A DNA stretch of 64,000 bases from JBNPEO01 sp050490315 (GCF_050490315.1 NZ_JBNPEO010000001.1:682001-746000), one strand, 5' to 3'; positions 37,083 to 46,565 are shown, numbered from the stretch's first letter. A program made the numbers and translations. Notes: a model not told the origin generated them from the sequence alone.

Positions 37083-37331
37083 CTAGGAAGCGCGGCGTGC
37101 GCGTGCTGCGCGACGCTTGAGTGCACGGCGCTCGTCTTCGCTAAGACCGCCCCAAACACCGGCGTCCTGACCGGATTCGAGTGCCCACTGCAAACATGTG
37201 TCTACCACCGGGCAACGGCGACAAACGCTTTTGGCTTCTTCGATCTGCAACAGAGCGGGGCCGGTATTGCCAACCGGGAAAAACAATTCCGGATCCTTGT
37301 CGAGGCACGCGGCCTTATTACGCCAATCCAT
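37083..37331 (-). CDS. whiB1: WhiB1-type iron-sulfur transcriptional regulator
   Basis: WhiB1 binds a [4Fe-4S] cluster that senses nitric oxide and acts with the main sigma factor. The 82-residue protein has cysteines C9, C37, C40 and C46, in the same positions as M. tuberculosis WhiB1. The turn motif GVWGGLSEDER is followed by a basic DNA-binding tail (RRALKRRAARARRAS). In M. tuberculosis whiB1 is under control of the CRP-type regulator Rv3676 and is essential. A CRP-like site is seen 51-66 bases upstream here as well. It ends at its own hairpin terminator. Confidence 0.96.
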   Translation of the reverse strand: MDWRNKAACLDKDPELFFPVGNTGPALLQIEEAKSVCRRCPVVDTCLQWALESGQDAGVWGGLSEDERRALKRRAARARRAS

Positions 37332-37381
37332 GCGATCAATTACTCCAATTCTGGATGCATACCTCGGCGACCGAACGGTCT

Positions 37382-37397
37382 TGTGAAAATATTCACG
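37382..37397. promoter_or_regulatory. CRP/Cmr-like binding site upstream of whiB1
   Basis: TGTGA-AAATAT-TCACG fits the CRP consensus TGTGA-N6-TCACA except the last base. It is centred about 58 bases before the whiB1 start. Regulation of whiB1 by a CRP protein is known in mycobacteria; that this site works is inferred. Confidence 0.6.
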
Positions 37398-37575
37398 AGG
37401 AGGTACAAGGGAAAGGGGCCATTTCTGGCCCCTGTTTCTACTTGTTCAAGCGTGTCATGTTAACGCGGAGCAAACAAGGGGTGAAGGTCTGCAAATTGCT
37501 GGTTTGGCATGAGCGATACGTCACATTGACAGCAACGAAACCCGTAAATTTGACTATGTCCGGTATGGTGCCACT

Positions 37576-38052
37576 GTGTCAAGACCTCACAGTGAACATC
37601 CCGATCAGCCCGACGCAGTGACTTCAGCGAGTGCGTTATCCGCAACAGAAGCCGTGAAGCGGCCCTGGACTATTGGGGTTATTTCCATCATTTTGGTCCT
37701 GGAAGCGCTGGCATTGCTCTTGGCGGCAGCTTGGTATGGCTACAACCTTGTTACCGGTGCCCCTGTACTCTCCTTTTGGGGCGCGGTCTTTACGCTAGGA
37801 CTGATTCTGGCTGCCGCCATTGGTTTGCTAGTCGTGGGACACTTTTTGTTCCGTGGACAGCGTTGGACTCGTTCGGCAGCTCTAGTGATGCAACTTTTTG
37901 TTCTGACGATTGGTGTGCCCACACTGACCGGCGGGTTGCCATTGCTGGGACTGGCCATGATTATTCCAGCCGTGGTTGTCATAGTTCTGCTGTTCTTTAA
38001 GGACACCGTGAGCTTCGCCTCCCGGAGCGGCGGCTCAACGCCAAGCTTTTAG
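37576..38052 (+). CDS. Small four-span membrane protein (unknown)
   Basis: The 158-residue protein has a hydrophilic Ser/Asp-rich N-terminus of about 28 residues and four membrane spans (IGVISIILVLEALALLLAAAWY; FWGAVFTLGLILAAAIGLLVVGHFLF; AALVMQLFVLTIGVPTL; LLGLAMIIPAVVVIVLLFF). Similar small proteins lie next to whiB1 in other actinobacteria. No catalytic motif is seen. The GTG start has no clear ribosome-binding site and lies 244 bases from divergent whiB1, so the mRNA may be nearly leaderless. A short stem with a T-run after the stop may end the transcript. Confidence 0.78.
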   Translation: MSRPHSEHPDQPDAVTSASALSATEAVKRPWTIGVISIILVLEALALLLAAAWYGYNLVTGAPVLSFWGAVFTLGLILAAAIGLLVVGHFLFRGQRWTRSAALVMQLFVLTIGVPTLTGGLPLLGLAMIIPAVVVIVLLFFKDTVSFASRSGGSTPSF

Positions 38053-38067
38053 AGTGTGAGCTTTTTT
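38043..38067 (+). terminator. Weak hairpin plus T-run after the small membrane protein gene
   Basis: AAGCT (38043-38047) can pair with AGCTT (38059-38063), followed by TTTT. The stem is only five pairs, so this is weak, but it lies at the end of the gene and before a convergent gene. Confidence 0.3.
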
Positions 38068-38085
38068 GGAGTTCGCGTTCTGGTA

Positions 38086-41000
38086 CTAGGCCGCTTCGAG
38101 GACAAACTGGGCTGAAATCGCTTCGTTGCGTGAAATCAAAACGCCGCGACCCCGGGGTCCACGCGGTTCGACGTCGAACCTGAGCCCGAAAATGTCAGCG
38201 TCGTTTACCGATCGCGGAGCCAGAATGATTCCGCAACCGCTACTTCGGGCGTTCATGGAAACGGGGACTCGTGAGAGCAAAACCGGGCTAAACACTGTAG
38301 CCAACACCATGGTGAGCCCTCCGTGGTGCAACTCCATCAATAAGTGTTGTCCCTGGATCTCAAGCTGCTCAACATCATCAATAACCAGGATCGAGTCAGC
38401 AGGCAGCGAGCCCTCGATTTGTTGCTCACGGAGGGTTGAAAGCTGGGCGAGAGTACTACTGGAATAACGCAATGGCAGCCAATGACCGGCCTGCGGATTG
38501 CACTGTTGGAGGGCCGTCAGAAAGCTCGACTTGCCAGACTCCGGGGAGCCTAGAACCAGCAGAAGCATGCCAAGTCTGAACGGTACGTCGGCGAGCTTGC
38601 CCTCATCACCTGCCACTCCGATGACCAGGCCATTCTGGGGGCGATCCTGTGCCTCTTGAGTGCCCATGAGCTTGTCCATGTCCGCTGCAGTCAGCGTTGA
38701 TGGCAGTGGCATAATACGCAGTGCTGGTGGCGTGGTGCCGTAGCTATTTGAAGCAGCCTCGGCCAGATCTGGGGCTTCGAAGATCTGTGTCACGCGGGCC
38801 GTTCCCTCCGTCAGTGCGCCGTTTGCCACCGTCCTGCCAGGAATACGTGAGGTAGCCGGCAATTTGGGCCACATCATTTTGCTGTCTTCAGAGGCACCAT
38901 AGGGACAATAAAGACGGGAAGCTAGGGCTGGTGAAAATCGGGCAATGCTCAGCTCACGATCACCGGATATCACTACAAATACACCAGCGCGCGGGCCGTC
39001 GCGAACAATGTCGCTGACCAGGTCTTCAGCCCACGAATAGGCGCTGCTCCGGAGCGCCGAGAGCCATGCACCCCACGAACTAATCACCAAAACTAACGGT
39101 GACTTACCGCTTTGGGCGCCCTCCGGACCCTGCGCTGACGAGGAAACGATGTGGCTGGCCAAACGTTCAAGGATTCGAACCCCTCGACGCAACTCGTACA
39201 GCGATGCGTGAGCACCCACCGTTGGAGCCTCGGCCACGGAGGCGAGTTGGCCATCGCCGTCTAGCAGGTACAGTGCAGCACTCATCTCCGATGGTGTTCT
39301 GGGGACCGAGGGCTTGGTGGGGGAGAGCTGCTTTTCTGCCGGCCGGGTATTCAACAGCTGTGACGTGACCACGGCAAGGGCGCGGGCAGACTCTTGGGCA
39401 TCCGGAGCAAAGATCCCCAAGTTTCCGTGCTCAAGAGGGTTCCATCGTAGAGAAGCAACCTGTTGGCGGTCCGGATAATCCGTCAGACCCAATACCGTTG
39501 CCGGGCCAGCTGGCGACTCACTATAAATGAAGTCTCCTGGCTTGCTGAATTCTCCCGTATTACTAAATTCTGCTGGGGCTAGTGAATGTGAACGTGGCAA
39601 GGGTGGTGCCACCGGTCGCCGGACTGATTCTTGTGACGTCTTGGCCCACAAAGCAGTCGTCATTTCAACGATGGGACGTGCATTCTCCGTTGGTGTATTA
39701 CTCGGTGTACAGCCGGGATCGTCTCCGTCGCTGCTTTTGCTGAGTGGCATGGCGGACTCCGAAGGGCCCATATGCATCGCCTCCTCGGCAGAGAAAATCT
39801 CTATCCCGGGGCGAATAACGTCCTCCGTTGCTGCTATGAGTTCAGCAGTCTGAAAAAGTTCCGGTTCCGCCGTGCCGCGAGCAATGTAGGCCCGGCCCTG
39901 TAACTGCACCGGAATGTGCGCGGCGTCTCGTCGATTGAGAATGTCTAGGGACTCCATCTCGGATTGAACGCGTAGAGCAATGCTGGTGGTGACGTTGGCA
40001 CGAATGTCTGAATTGAGAGCGCCAGAAGGACGCTGAGTTGCCATGATCAGCTGAATACCCAGAGACCGGCCGATCGTGGCAATACGCATCAGTTCTGTTA
40101 GCGCGGCCGGGGCTTCGTCCACAAGCATGCGGAATTCGTCGATCACAATAAACAGGTTCGGCAGGGCCTCATCGCTACTGGTGCGCCGAACCCTGTACTG
40201 CTCCAGATCCGGGGCCGAGACCGAAGCTAACAGTGCTTCGCGCCGACGAACTTCGGCGCGAAGAGACGCCAAGGTTCGTTCGAGTTCTTCCTGGGCGAGG
40301 TCTGTCACCACGCCCACACAGTGGGGCAAGCCAGCCAACGGGTCCAAACCAGAACCGCCCTTGAAATCAAAAAACAAAAAGTTCACTCGAGAAGGCGGGA
40401 AACTCAAGGCTGCGGAAGCTACGAGCGTCCGCAAAAGCTCCGATTTACCCGAGCCAGTGGTTCCTGCCACCAAGAAGTGCGGCCCATCGGACTTTAGATC
40501 CACCACTAAATTGCCGGTGGCGCTCGCCCCCAGAGTCACAGGAAGTCCCGCTGCAGCCTCTGACGCGCTCCAACGTTTTTCAGTGCTGCCACTGGAAACT
40601 GACAATAGCTCCCCTAGTTTCGTCTTCGCCGGCAGACCAGAAACCAGTGTCTCGGCCAGAAGGGGGCCGGCCCCGTGGCTCCGGCAAAATTTATCGAAGA
40701 GGCCATTCGAGAGCACATCCGCCACAAAATCTGTGGAGCTTTCCCCCTTGAGAAGCTGGGCGTTGCGCTCGCCGAATTTGATGGTTGTCTCACCACTGTT
40801 GGCCGACTCGGCGGCGCTCGAACGAACCGACTTTATAAGCTGAAAGCCTGCCGTCAGTGCGGCGTTCTCGATCTCCGCCCGCAGGGGAGTGTCCATCATT
40901 GAGACAAAAAACTTCAGCGGAGCTGTATGACTTTCCGTGGCATTTGCTGCGCCGGTGAACAACGTCAGGGCAGTCAGCGGGTTGGTGCTGAGGGTGACAC

Positions 41001-42324
41001 CGGGCAAGAACTGGGCGCCACGCGAAAAATGACCTGGCGCGGTAAGAATAAATATTGTGGAGCCGGCAGCTGCCGGATAAGTGGCTACCTGAGCTAGCAG
41101 CGCCGCGATCAATCCCCGGGCCTGCGTTTCGGAACCACGTATTAGGACGGGGCGTCGAGGGAATACAAGGACTAGAGGAGTGCGGCCCACCTCGGGTGGT
41201 TCAAAGTCGTCATACCCGCCACTGACCTTGATGTTTGCAGACTGAACGGTGGTGCCGAGGCGCAGTGAAAGTGGGCCTAGAGGCTCGGGAACGTCCCGCA
41301 CTGTAGGGGCACCCAAGATCAGCGGAAGCGCTGGCGCCGAGCGTCGTCGTCGTTCTTCATCTTGCGCCACGGCTGCGGCAACTGCCGTACCCAAACGCTG
41401 ACGACGGCGTCTGCCGGATACAAGCGGGATCAAAACCGATACGGCGGAGACAGCTGTGAAGGCCAAAAACATCCACATGCCGGTGATCACTGCCAAGCCC
41501 ACACCAATCAACAAAGGCAAACCAGCGGTCAGAGCAATGGTGGTCTTGTTGGTTTGGGCTGCGTCGGCACGCACTGAGACTTCGATCGGAGTTGAAACAT
41601 CAGCCCCGGCTTCGGCGGGAAGCTCGGCCTCGGTGTTCAGTGCCAGAGAGCACCAACTCGAGCCCAGCTCAATCAGGGAGGACGTGTCAACCGCCGTTTT
41701 AGCCACAGCTCGAGAGTCCACAAAGCTGCCGTTGGCGCTACCGGCATCTTGGAGTACTACATTCGTCTCGGCGACCTCGAGCCAAGCGTGGTGTCTGGAC
41801 AGCGAAGGATCCGGGATGGTGATGTCGGCGTTATTCCGGCCAATGCTGTAGCGACCCCGAGTCAGAGGAAACGTTAAACCTGCGCCGGGCCCGGAGTGAA
41901 CTACAAAGTGGAGTCGGCCATGAGACCTATGGTGCGAGTTTTGGGGAACGGCGGCAACGCCGTCCACGATGACGCAGCCGTTAACCAGTGGGAAGTCGCC
42001 CACCACTAGTTCATCAAGAGGCTTCCCACCCACTCGAGGCTGGTCGATCCCTGAAGGTTGCGTCCCGTGCGATTGTGCCAGTGCAGTTGCCAGATCCGCG
42101 CCTGGAGCTCCTGGCTGAATACGCACCGAAACTTCAGCCGCTGGGATTACTGGTTGGGCAGCGGGCTTCGCCATTGGATCAGCGGAGAGAACCTGCGGAC
42201 GCGCCGGACCGCGCCCCGCAGCTGGACCGCGAACAAGTGTGCAATGCAACACAACCGCACCACCTTCCCCTTCAATGAGCTTTACTGCTAGCCCCAACGC
42301 TAGGCGCGGACAGTGGTGAGACAA
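38086..42324 (-). CDS. FHA-FtsK/SpoIIIE ATPase of the type VII secretion EssC/EccC class
   Basis: The 1412-residue protein has the EssC layout. An FHA domain covers about 138-230 (YSIGRNNADITI, SLSRHHAWLEV, SANGSFVD). Two membrane spans lie at about 264-304. A linker is followed by three FtsK-like ATPase modules. The first has intact Walker A GTTGSGKS (K627) and Walker B LFIVIDEF (D729). The middle one (about 950-1130) is degenerate. The third has GSPESGKSS (K1265) and ILVIDDVEQLE. EssC/EccC proteins are the motor of type VII secretion. No WXG100 substrate or other Esx component is seen in this window. The start is TTG 42324; TTG 42297 is an alternative. The 148-base upstream gap is shared with divergent glf. 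Confidence 0.88.
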   Translation of the reverse strand: MSHHCPRLALGLAVKLIEGEGGAVVLHCTLVRGPAAGRGPARPQVLSADPMAKPAAQPVIPAAEVSVRIQPGAPGADLATALAQSHGTQPSGIDQPRVGGKPLDELVVGDFPLVNGCVIVDGVAAVPQNSHHRSHGRLHFVVHSGPGAGLTFPLTRGRYSIGRNNADITIPDPSLSRHHAWLEVAETNVVLQDAGSANGSFVDSRAVAKTAVDTSSLIELGSSWCSLALNTEAELPAEAGADVSTPIEVSVRADAAQTNKTTIALTAGLPLLIGVGLAVITGMWMFLAFTAVSAVSVLIPLVSGRRRRQRLGTAVAAAVAQDEERRRRSAPALPLILGAPTVRDVPEPLGPLSLRLGTTVQSANIKVSGGYDDFEPPEVGRTPLVLVFPRRPVLIRGSETQARGLIAALLAQVATYPAAAGSTIFILTAPGHFSRGAQFLPGVTLSTNPLTALTLFTGAANATESHTAPLKFFVSMMDTPLRAEIENAALTAGFQLIKSVRSSAAESANSGETTIKFGERNAQLLKGESSTDFVADVLSNGLFDKFCRSHGAGPLLAETLVSGLPAKTKLGELLSVSSGSTEKRWSASEAAAGLPVTLGASATGNLVVDLKSDGPHFLVAGTTGSGKSELLRTLVASAALSFPPSRVNFLFFDFKGGSGLDPLAGLPHCVGVVTDLAQEELERTLASLRAEVRRREALLASVSAPDLEQYRVRRTSSDEALPNLFIVIDEFRMLVDEAPAALTELMRIATIGRSLGIQLIMATQRPSGALNSDIRANVTTSIALRVQSEMESLDILNRRDAAHIPVQLQGRAYIARGTAEPELFQTAELIAATEDVIRPGIEIFSAEEAMHMGPSESAMPLSKSSDGDDPGCTPSNTPTENARPIVEMTTALWAKTSQESVRRPVAPPLPRSHSLAPAEFSNTGEFSKPGDFIYSESPAGPATVLGLTDYPDRQQVASLRWNPLEHGNLGIFAPDAQESARALAVVTSQLLNTRPAEKQLSPTKPSVPRTPSEMSAALYLLDGDGQLASVAEAPTVGAHASLYELRRGVRILERLASHIVSSSAQGPEGAQSGKSPLVLVISSWGAWLSALRSSAYSWAEDLVSDIVRDGPRAGVFVVISGDRELSIARFSPALASRLYCPYGASEDSKMMWPKLPATSRIPGRTVANGALTEGTARVTQIFEAPDLAEAASNSYGTTPPALRIMPLPSTLTAADMDKLMGTQEAQDRPQNGLVIGVAGDEGKLADVPFRLGMLLLVLGSPESGKSSFLTALQQCNPQAGHWLPLRYSSSTLAQLSTLREQQIEGSLPADSILVIDDVEQLEIQGQHLLMELHHGGLTMVLATVFSPVLLSRVPVSMNARSSGCGIILAPRSVNDADIFGLRFDVEPRGPRGRGVLISRNEAISAQFVLEAA

Positions 42325-42342
42325 CAGTCAAAAATTGCTCCC

Positions 42343-42351
42343 TGTGGATAA
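42343..42351 (-). promoter_or_regulatory. Second perfect DnaA-box sequence (TTATCCACA on the minus strand)
   Basis: TGTGGATAA reads as the strong DnaA box on the minus strand. It lies 18 bases upstream of the EssC-like start and 122 bases before glf. Function is unproven. Confidence 0.33.
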
Positions 42352-42472
42352 CTTGGGGCGGTCGCTGCCAGTGCGGGGTGCGCCTCAACAGTCTCCAAAG
42401 CAATCTCGGGTAACCTTATTCAGCAGGCATAGCTCAACTTTTGCCTGCCCACATGTCTACACAGGAGTGTTT

Positions 42473-43660
42473 GTGAACGCTGATCTCGTCGTCGTAGGTT
42501 CAGGTTTCTTTGGCCTAACCATTGCAGAGCAAGCCGCCACCGAGCTGGGCTTGAAAGTAGTGGTCTTGGACCGTCGCCACCACATTGGCGGAAACGCCTA
42601 CAGCGAGAAGGAAGCTCAGACCGGAATTGAGATCCACCGCTACGGTGCGCACCTCTTCCACACCTCAAACGAGAAAGTCTGGGAATACGTAAATCGCTTC
42701 ACCACCTTTACGAACTACGTTCACAAGGTCTACGGCGTGCACAAAGGCGAGGTTTACTCCCTGCCGATCAACTTGGCAACAATCAACCAGTTCTTCCGGG
42801 CAAACCTGACGCCCGGCCAAGCGCGGGAATTGATTCAGGAGCAGGCCGGGGAGCTCGCAGGAACTGACCCGCAGAACCTGAATGACAAAGGCATCCAGCT
42901 CATCGGGCGCCCCTTGTATGAGGCTTTTATCAAGCACTACACGGGTAAGCAGTGGCAGACAGATCCTAAGAACCTGCCAGCCGGGATCATCTCTCGATTG
43001 CCCGTTCGCTACAACTATGACAACCGGTACTTCAATGACAAGTACGAGGGTCTCCCGACGAACGGGTATACGGCGTGGATTGAAAAGATGGCGGAGCACC
43101 CGAATATCGAGGTCCGCCTCAACACTGACTTCTTTGATGAGTCCCACGAGTACTCGAAGAATAAAGTTGTTGGCAAGGTTCCTGTTGTGTACACGGGCCC
43201 AGTGGACCGCTACTTCGACTTTGCAGAAGGCGATTTGTCATGGCGCACCATCGACTTCGAAGAAGAAGTTCTTGACATCGGTGACTTCCAAGGCACCTCG
43301 GTAGTGAACTACAACGACGAAGACGTTGCCTACACGCGCATCATCGAACCGCGTCACTTCCACCCGGAGCGGGAGTACCAGACGGAAAAGACCGTCATTA
43401 TGCGCGAGTTCTCGCGCTTTGCGGAAAAGGGCGACGAACCGTACTACCCCATTAACACCGCGGAAGATCGCGAGAAGTTGCTCAAATACCGCGACCTCGC
43501 AGCTGCCGAATCAGATGTTCTCTTTGGTGGCCGTCTGGGAACGTACAAGTACCTGGACATGCACATGGCCATCGGTTCAGCACTGAGCATGTTCGAGAAC
43601 AAGATTCGTCCTCACTTCGAGGCGGGAACCAAAATTGAAAGTGGAGGAGTGGACGCATGA
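42473..43660 (+). CDS. glf: UDP-galactopyranose mutase Glf
   Basis: Glf is a flavoprotein that converts UDP-galactopyranose to UDP-galactofuranose, the donor for galactofuran chains. From GTG 42473 the protein has 395 residues. The FAD-binding start is LVVVGSGFFGLTIAEQ, with VLDRRHHIGGNAYSE. Active-site and substrate blocks are HRYGAHLFHTSNEKVWEYV, IKHYTGKQWQTDP, RLPVRYNYDNRYFND and the late GRLGTYKYLDMHMAIGSAL. AGGAG lies seven bases before the GTG; the open frame to 42335 is therefore not used. It overlaps the galactofuranosyltransferase gene by four bases. Confidence 0.97.
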   Translation: MNADLVVVGSGFFGLTIAEQAATELGLKVVVLDRRHHIGGNAYSEKEAQTGIEIHRYGAHLFHTSNEKVWEYVNRFTTFTNYVHKVYGVHKGEVYSLPINLATINQFFRANLTPGQARELIQEQAGELAGTDPQNLNDKGIQLIGRPLYEAFIKHYTGKQWQTDPKNLPAGIISRLPVRYNYDNRYFNDKYEGLPTNGYTAWIEKMAEHPNIEVRLNTDFFDESHEYSKNKVVGKVPVVYTGPVDRYFDFAEGDLSWRTIDFEEEVLDIGDFQGTSVVNYNDEDVAYTRIIEPRHFHPEREYQTEKTVIMREFSRFAEKGDEPYYPINTAEDREKLLKYRDLAAAESDVLFGGRLGTYKYLDMHMAIGSALSMFENKIRPHFEAGTKIESGGVDA

Positions 43661-45699
43661 GCGCAGGGGACGCGCAGACTGCCTCAAGTTCAGCCCCCAC
43701 CGCCGAGTGGGTCACACTCCAGCGAGTCGTTTTCCCTGAAGATTCGGAAATGGATACGGCTCCGCTCTACGTAGACATGGGCACAGCAGCAGGTATGCCG
43801 GCCCCTACCGAGGAAGAGGCCCGTAAACGTGGTCAGCGTCCCGTCCGCTTAAGCTCATCGGCTCGCGAAGCGCACGCCGAAGACTTTATGGGCCGGACGG
43901 CCACACGTGTACGGCCAGGGGAGCGGGTTTCGTTCGGAAGCTACTTCAACGCTTTTGCTGCTAGCTATTGGTGGAAGTGGACAACTCTTAAATCTGTTCG
44001 CTTGCAGGTTCAAACCAGCGGCTCCGGCACGCTCATTGTTTACCGATCCAATGCAAAAGGTTCTTTGCTGCAGGTTCGTAATGTGCGTCTTGAAGGCGAG
44101 CAAACGTCCGAGATCGAACTTGATCTTTTGCCCTTCGGAGACGGAGGCTGGTACTGGTTTGACCTGGTAGCTAGCCGTGATGAGCTCCAGATGCAAGCAG
44201 CGCAGTGGCAGGCTCCCGGGCCCGCACCGGCCCCTTCGAGCGTCACTCTTGAAATCACGACGCTCAATAAGACTGACTACTGCCTCAACAATCTTCGTTT
44301 GATGGCTAGCCACCCTGAAAGCTTGGAGTTTGTCTCCGAGATTTTGATTGTGGACCAAGGCAGCGACAAGCTTGCTCAGGCTGAAGGCTTCGAAGACGTC
44401 AAAGCAGCGTTGGGCGGGAAACTTCGCATCATTGAGCAGTCCAACCTTGGCGGCTCTGGCGGCTTTGCGCGCGGCATGTTTGAGGCGTGTGAAAACGGCA
44501 GTGACTACGTTTTGCTGATGGATGATGACGTGGTGATTGAACCTGAGAGCATCAGCCGCTTGTTGACGTTTGCTAACTATTGCCGCAAGCCAACCATTGT
44601 TGGTGCTCACATGTTTGACCTTCATCACCGGACAGCTCTACACACCTTTGGTGAAATTGTTAGTCCTTCCCGAATCCAGCCGGAACAACCGCTGGAAGAG
44701 ATGGAAATGGGACACGATTTCTTGCGCTCGAACCTGCGCCAGACGCCGTGGATGCACCGCCGCGTGGATGTTGACTACAACGGATGGTGGATGTGCTTGA
44801 TCCCCACCTCAGTAATCCGGGAAATCGGTCTCTCCATGCCCGTGTTTATTAAATGGGACGACGCCGAATATGGCCTTCGCGCCAAAGCTCACGGCTACCA
44901 GACCGTCAGTTTGCCCGGAGCAGCAGTGTGGCACGTCTCGTGGGGTGACAAAGACGACCTAGTGGGCTGGCAGGCTTATTTCCACGCCCGTAACCGATTG
45001 ATGGTTGCCCTGATGTACAGCCCCTTCGCACGTGGTGGCAAAGCAGTCTTGGGCGCCTTGTTTGCTGACCTCAAGCACACTTTGTCCATGCAATATGCAA
45101 CGGCTCAGGGGCGGGTATGGGCGGTCAAAGATATCTTGGACGGGCCGCAAGAACTGCACGCTTCCCTCGCTTCGACGCTGCCGCGGATTCGCGAGATGCT
45201 CGCTACCCACAGCGACACTGTGTACCTGAGTGACCCAGAAGCTTTCCCCGAGGCGCAAAAAGAACTCAGCATTGGCGGAAGCTCTGCCGTTGCCGGGCGG
45301 CCCTCGCTGCGCAACATCATTCCGTGGGGTCTGAAGACGCTGAAGCGACAGTTGCTCGCAGAGGTTTCCAGTGCAGACGCTGAGCGGCCACAAGCGCGGA
45401 TTTCACACCAAGATAACAAATGGTGGTCAGTGTCCCAGTTTGATTCAGCCGTAGTCAGCAACGCTGACGGCACGGGAGCCTCATGGTACAAACGAAATCC
45501 TGAGCTAGCTCGGACCCTCTTGAAGGATTCAGCCAAAAACACTGCCCAATTGGTACGTCGTTGGGATGACCTGGCAGCTGAATACCGGGCCACCATGCCG
45601 ACTCTGTGTACCCAAGAGGTGTGGGCACACACCTTTGCCCAGCACACCATCTCAGATTCTCGAACGCCAGTTGCAGTAAGCACCGAGGGCGAAGAATGA
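43657..45699 (+). CDS. glfT2: GlfT2-like galactofuranosyltransferase
   Basis: The 680-residue protein resembles the mycobacterial polymerising galactofuranosyltransferase GlfT2 (637 residues), which builds galactan from UDP-Galf. The N-terminal beta-rich domain covers about 1-180 (VSFGSYFNAFAASYWWKWT). The GT-A domain has SVTLEITTLNKTDYCLNNL, a DDD metal site at 289-291 (VLLMDDDVVIEPESI), NGWWMCLIP and WDDAEYGLRAKAHG. WHVSWGDKDDLVGWQAYFHARN provides the expected catalytic acid region. A helical C-terminal domain follows. It overlaps both glf and the Wzm-type permease by four bases, so synthesis and export are co-expressed. Confidence 0.93.
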   Translation: MSAGDAQTASSSAPTAEWVTLQRVVFPEDSEMDTAPLYVDMGTAAGMPAPTEEEARKRGQRPVRLSSSAREAHAEDFMGRTATRVRPGERVSFGSYFNAFAASYWWKWTTLKSVRLQVQTSGSGTLIVYRSNAKGSLLQVRNVRLEGEQTSEIELDLLPFGDGGWYWFDLVASRDELQMQAAQWQAPGPAPAPSSVTLEITTLNKTDYCLNNLRLMASHPESLEFVSEILIVDQGSDKLAQAEGFEDVKAALGGKLRIIEQSNLGGSGGFARGMFEACENGSDYVLLMDDDVVIEPESISRLLTFANYCRKPTIVGAHMFDLHHRTALHTFGEIVSPSRIQPEQPLEEMEMGHDFLRSNLRQTPWMHRRVDVDYNGWWMCLIPTSVIREIGLSMPVFIKWDDAEYGLRAKAHGYQTVSLPGAAVWHVSWGDKDDLVGWQAYFHARNRLMVALMYSPFARGGKAVLGALFADLKHTLSMQYATAQGRVWAVKDILDGPQELHASLASTLPRIREMLATHSDTVYLSDPEAFPEAQKELSIGGSSAVAGRPSLRNIIPWGLKTLKRQLLAEVSSADAERPQARISHQDNKWWSVSQFDSAVVSNADGTGASWYKRNPELARTLLKDSAKNTAQLVRRWDDLAAEYRATMPTLCTQEVWAHTFAQHTISDSRTPVAVSTEGEE

Positions 45700-46565
45700 C
45701 AGCAATTCAGGACGCGCCTCTGATCCGCCCTGGTATCGGGCACGGATTGCAGGATGTTTTCCGCCAGCGGTACCTCTTGAAACTCCTTGTTCGCAAAGAA
45801 ATCAAGCTCCGCTACCGTGGCTCTGTTCTGGGCATCCTTTGGTCTTACGTTAAACCGGCAGTGCAGTTCATTGTGTTCTACATTGCCCTTGGGGTGTTTC
45901 TTGGCCTCAACCGCAATGTTGGAAATTATGCGGTTTATCTCTTTTCTGGCATTGTTCTGATCAACTTTTTTACCGAAGCGCTCAACAACGCAGCTAAATC
46001 CGTTGTCTATAACTCGGGTCTCATCAAGAAGATCTTTATGCCGCGGGAGCTTTTCCCGGTGGCTTCGGTATTTGTCTCCGCAGCTCACTTCTTTCCGCAA
46101 CTAGTTGTACTAGTGATTGGTTGTGTAGTCACCGGTTGGCGACCCACCCTGCTTGGGCTGCTGGCAGGAGTGGCAGGCTTCTTAGTCCTTGCCATGCTCT
46201 CGGTGGGCTTGGGATTATTTTTTAGCTCAGTTAATGTGTATTTCCGCGACTCAGAGAACTTCGTGGAACTGATGCTAATGATCGCCACATGGGCGTCGCC
46301 CGTAATGTACCAATGGACCATGGTCCACGAGAAGCTCGGCGATTTTTGGTTCGGTGTTTACCAATCGAACCCGGTGACTGTCGGCGTCGAACTTTTTCAT
46401 TATGCCTTCTGGTCCACCACCTCCGGTGGTGACACAGCACTTGCTGCCCCGCCACAGCTATTTGAACTTTGGCTGCCGATTGCACTGATCGTTTCTGCCG
46501 CCGTTCTGGCCCTCGGTCAATTCACCTTCCGCAAGTTGGAAGTCAAGTTTGCGCAGGAGTTGTAG
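45696..46565 (+). CDS. Polysaccharide ABC exporter permease (Wzm type)
   Basis: The 289-residue protein is the membrane half of an ABC-2 polysaccharide exporter. It has the family N-terminus LLKLLVRKEIKLRYRGSVLGILWSYVKPAVQF and about six membrane spans. FIVFYIALGVFLG and the C-terminal part near YQSNPVTVGVELFHYAFW also fit. It is probably the channel that moves a lipid-linked galactofuran-type chain across the membrane, like the RfbD-type protein of mycobacteria (Rv3783). ATG 45696 overlaps glfT2 by four bases; the end shares one base with the ATPase gene start. Confidence 0.92.
   Translation: MTAIQDAPLIRPGIGHGLQDVFRQRYLLKLLVRKEIKLRYRGSVLGILWSYVKPAVQFIVFYIALGVFLGLNRNVGNYAVYLFSGIVLINFFTEALNNAAKSVVYNSGLIKKIFMPRELFPVASVFVSAAHFFPQLVVLVIGCVVTGWRPTLLGLLAGVAGFLVLAMLSVGLGLFFSSVNVYFRDSENFVELMLMIATWASPVMYQWTMVHEKLGDFWFGVYQSNPVTVGVELFHYAFWSTTSGGDTALAAPPQLFELWLPIALIVSAAVLALGQFTFRKLEVKFAQEL

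Noticed and set aside
37526..37531. TTGACA as -35 box of the small membrane protein gene
   Set aside because: No acceptable -10 hexamer lies 15-19 bases downstream (the best is TTTGAC), so a promoter cannot be assigned.
42335..42472. Longer glf start at 42335
   Set aside because: Glf proteins start directly at the FAD motif, and AGGAG is placed for GTG 42473.
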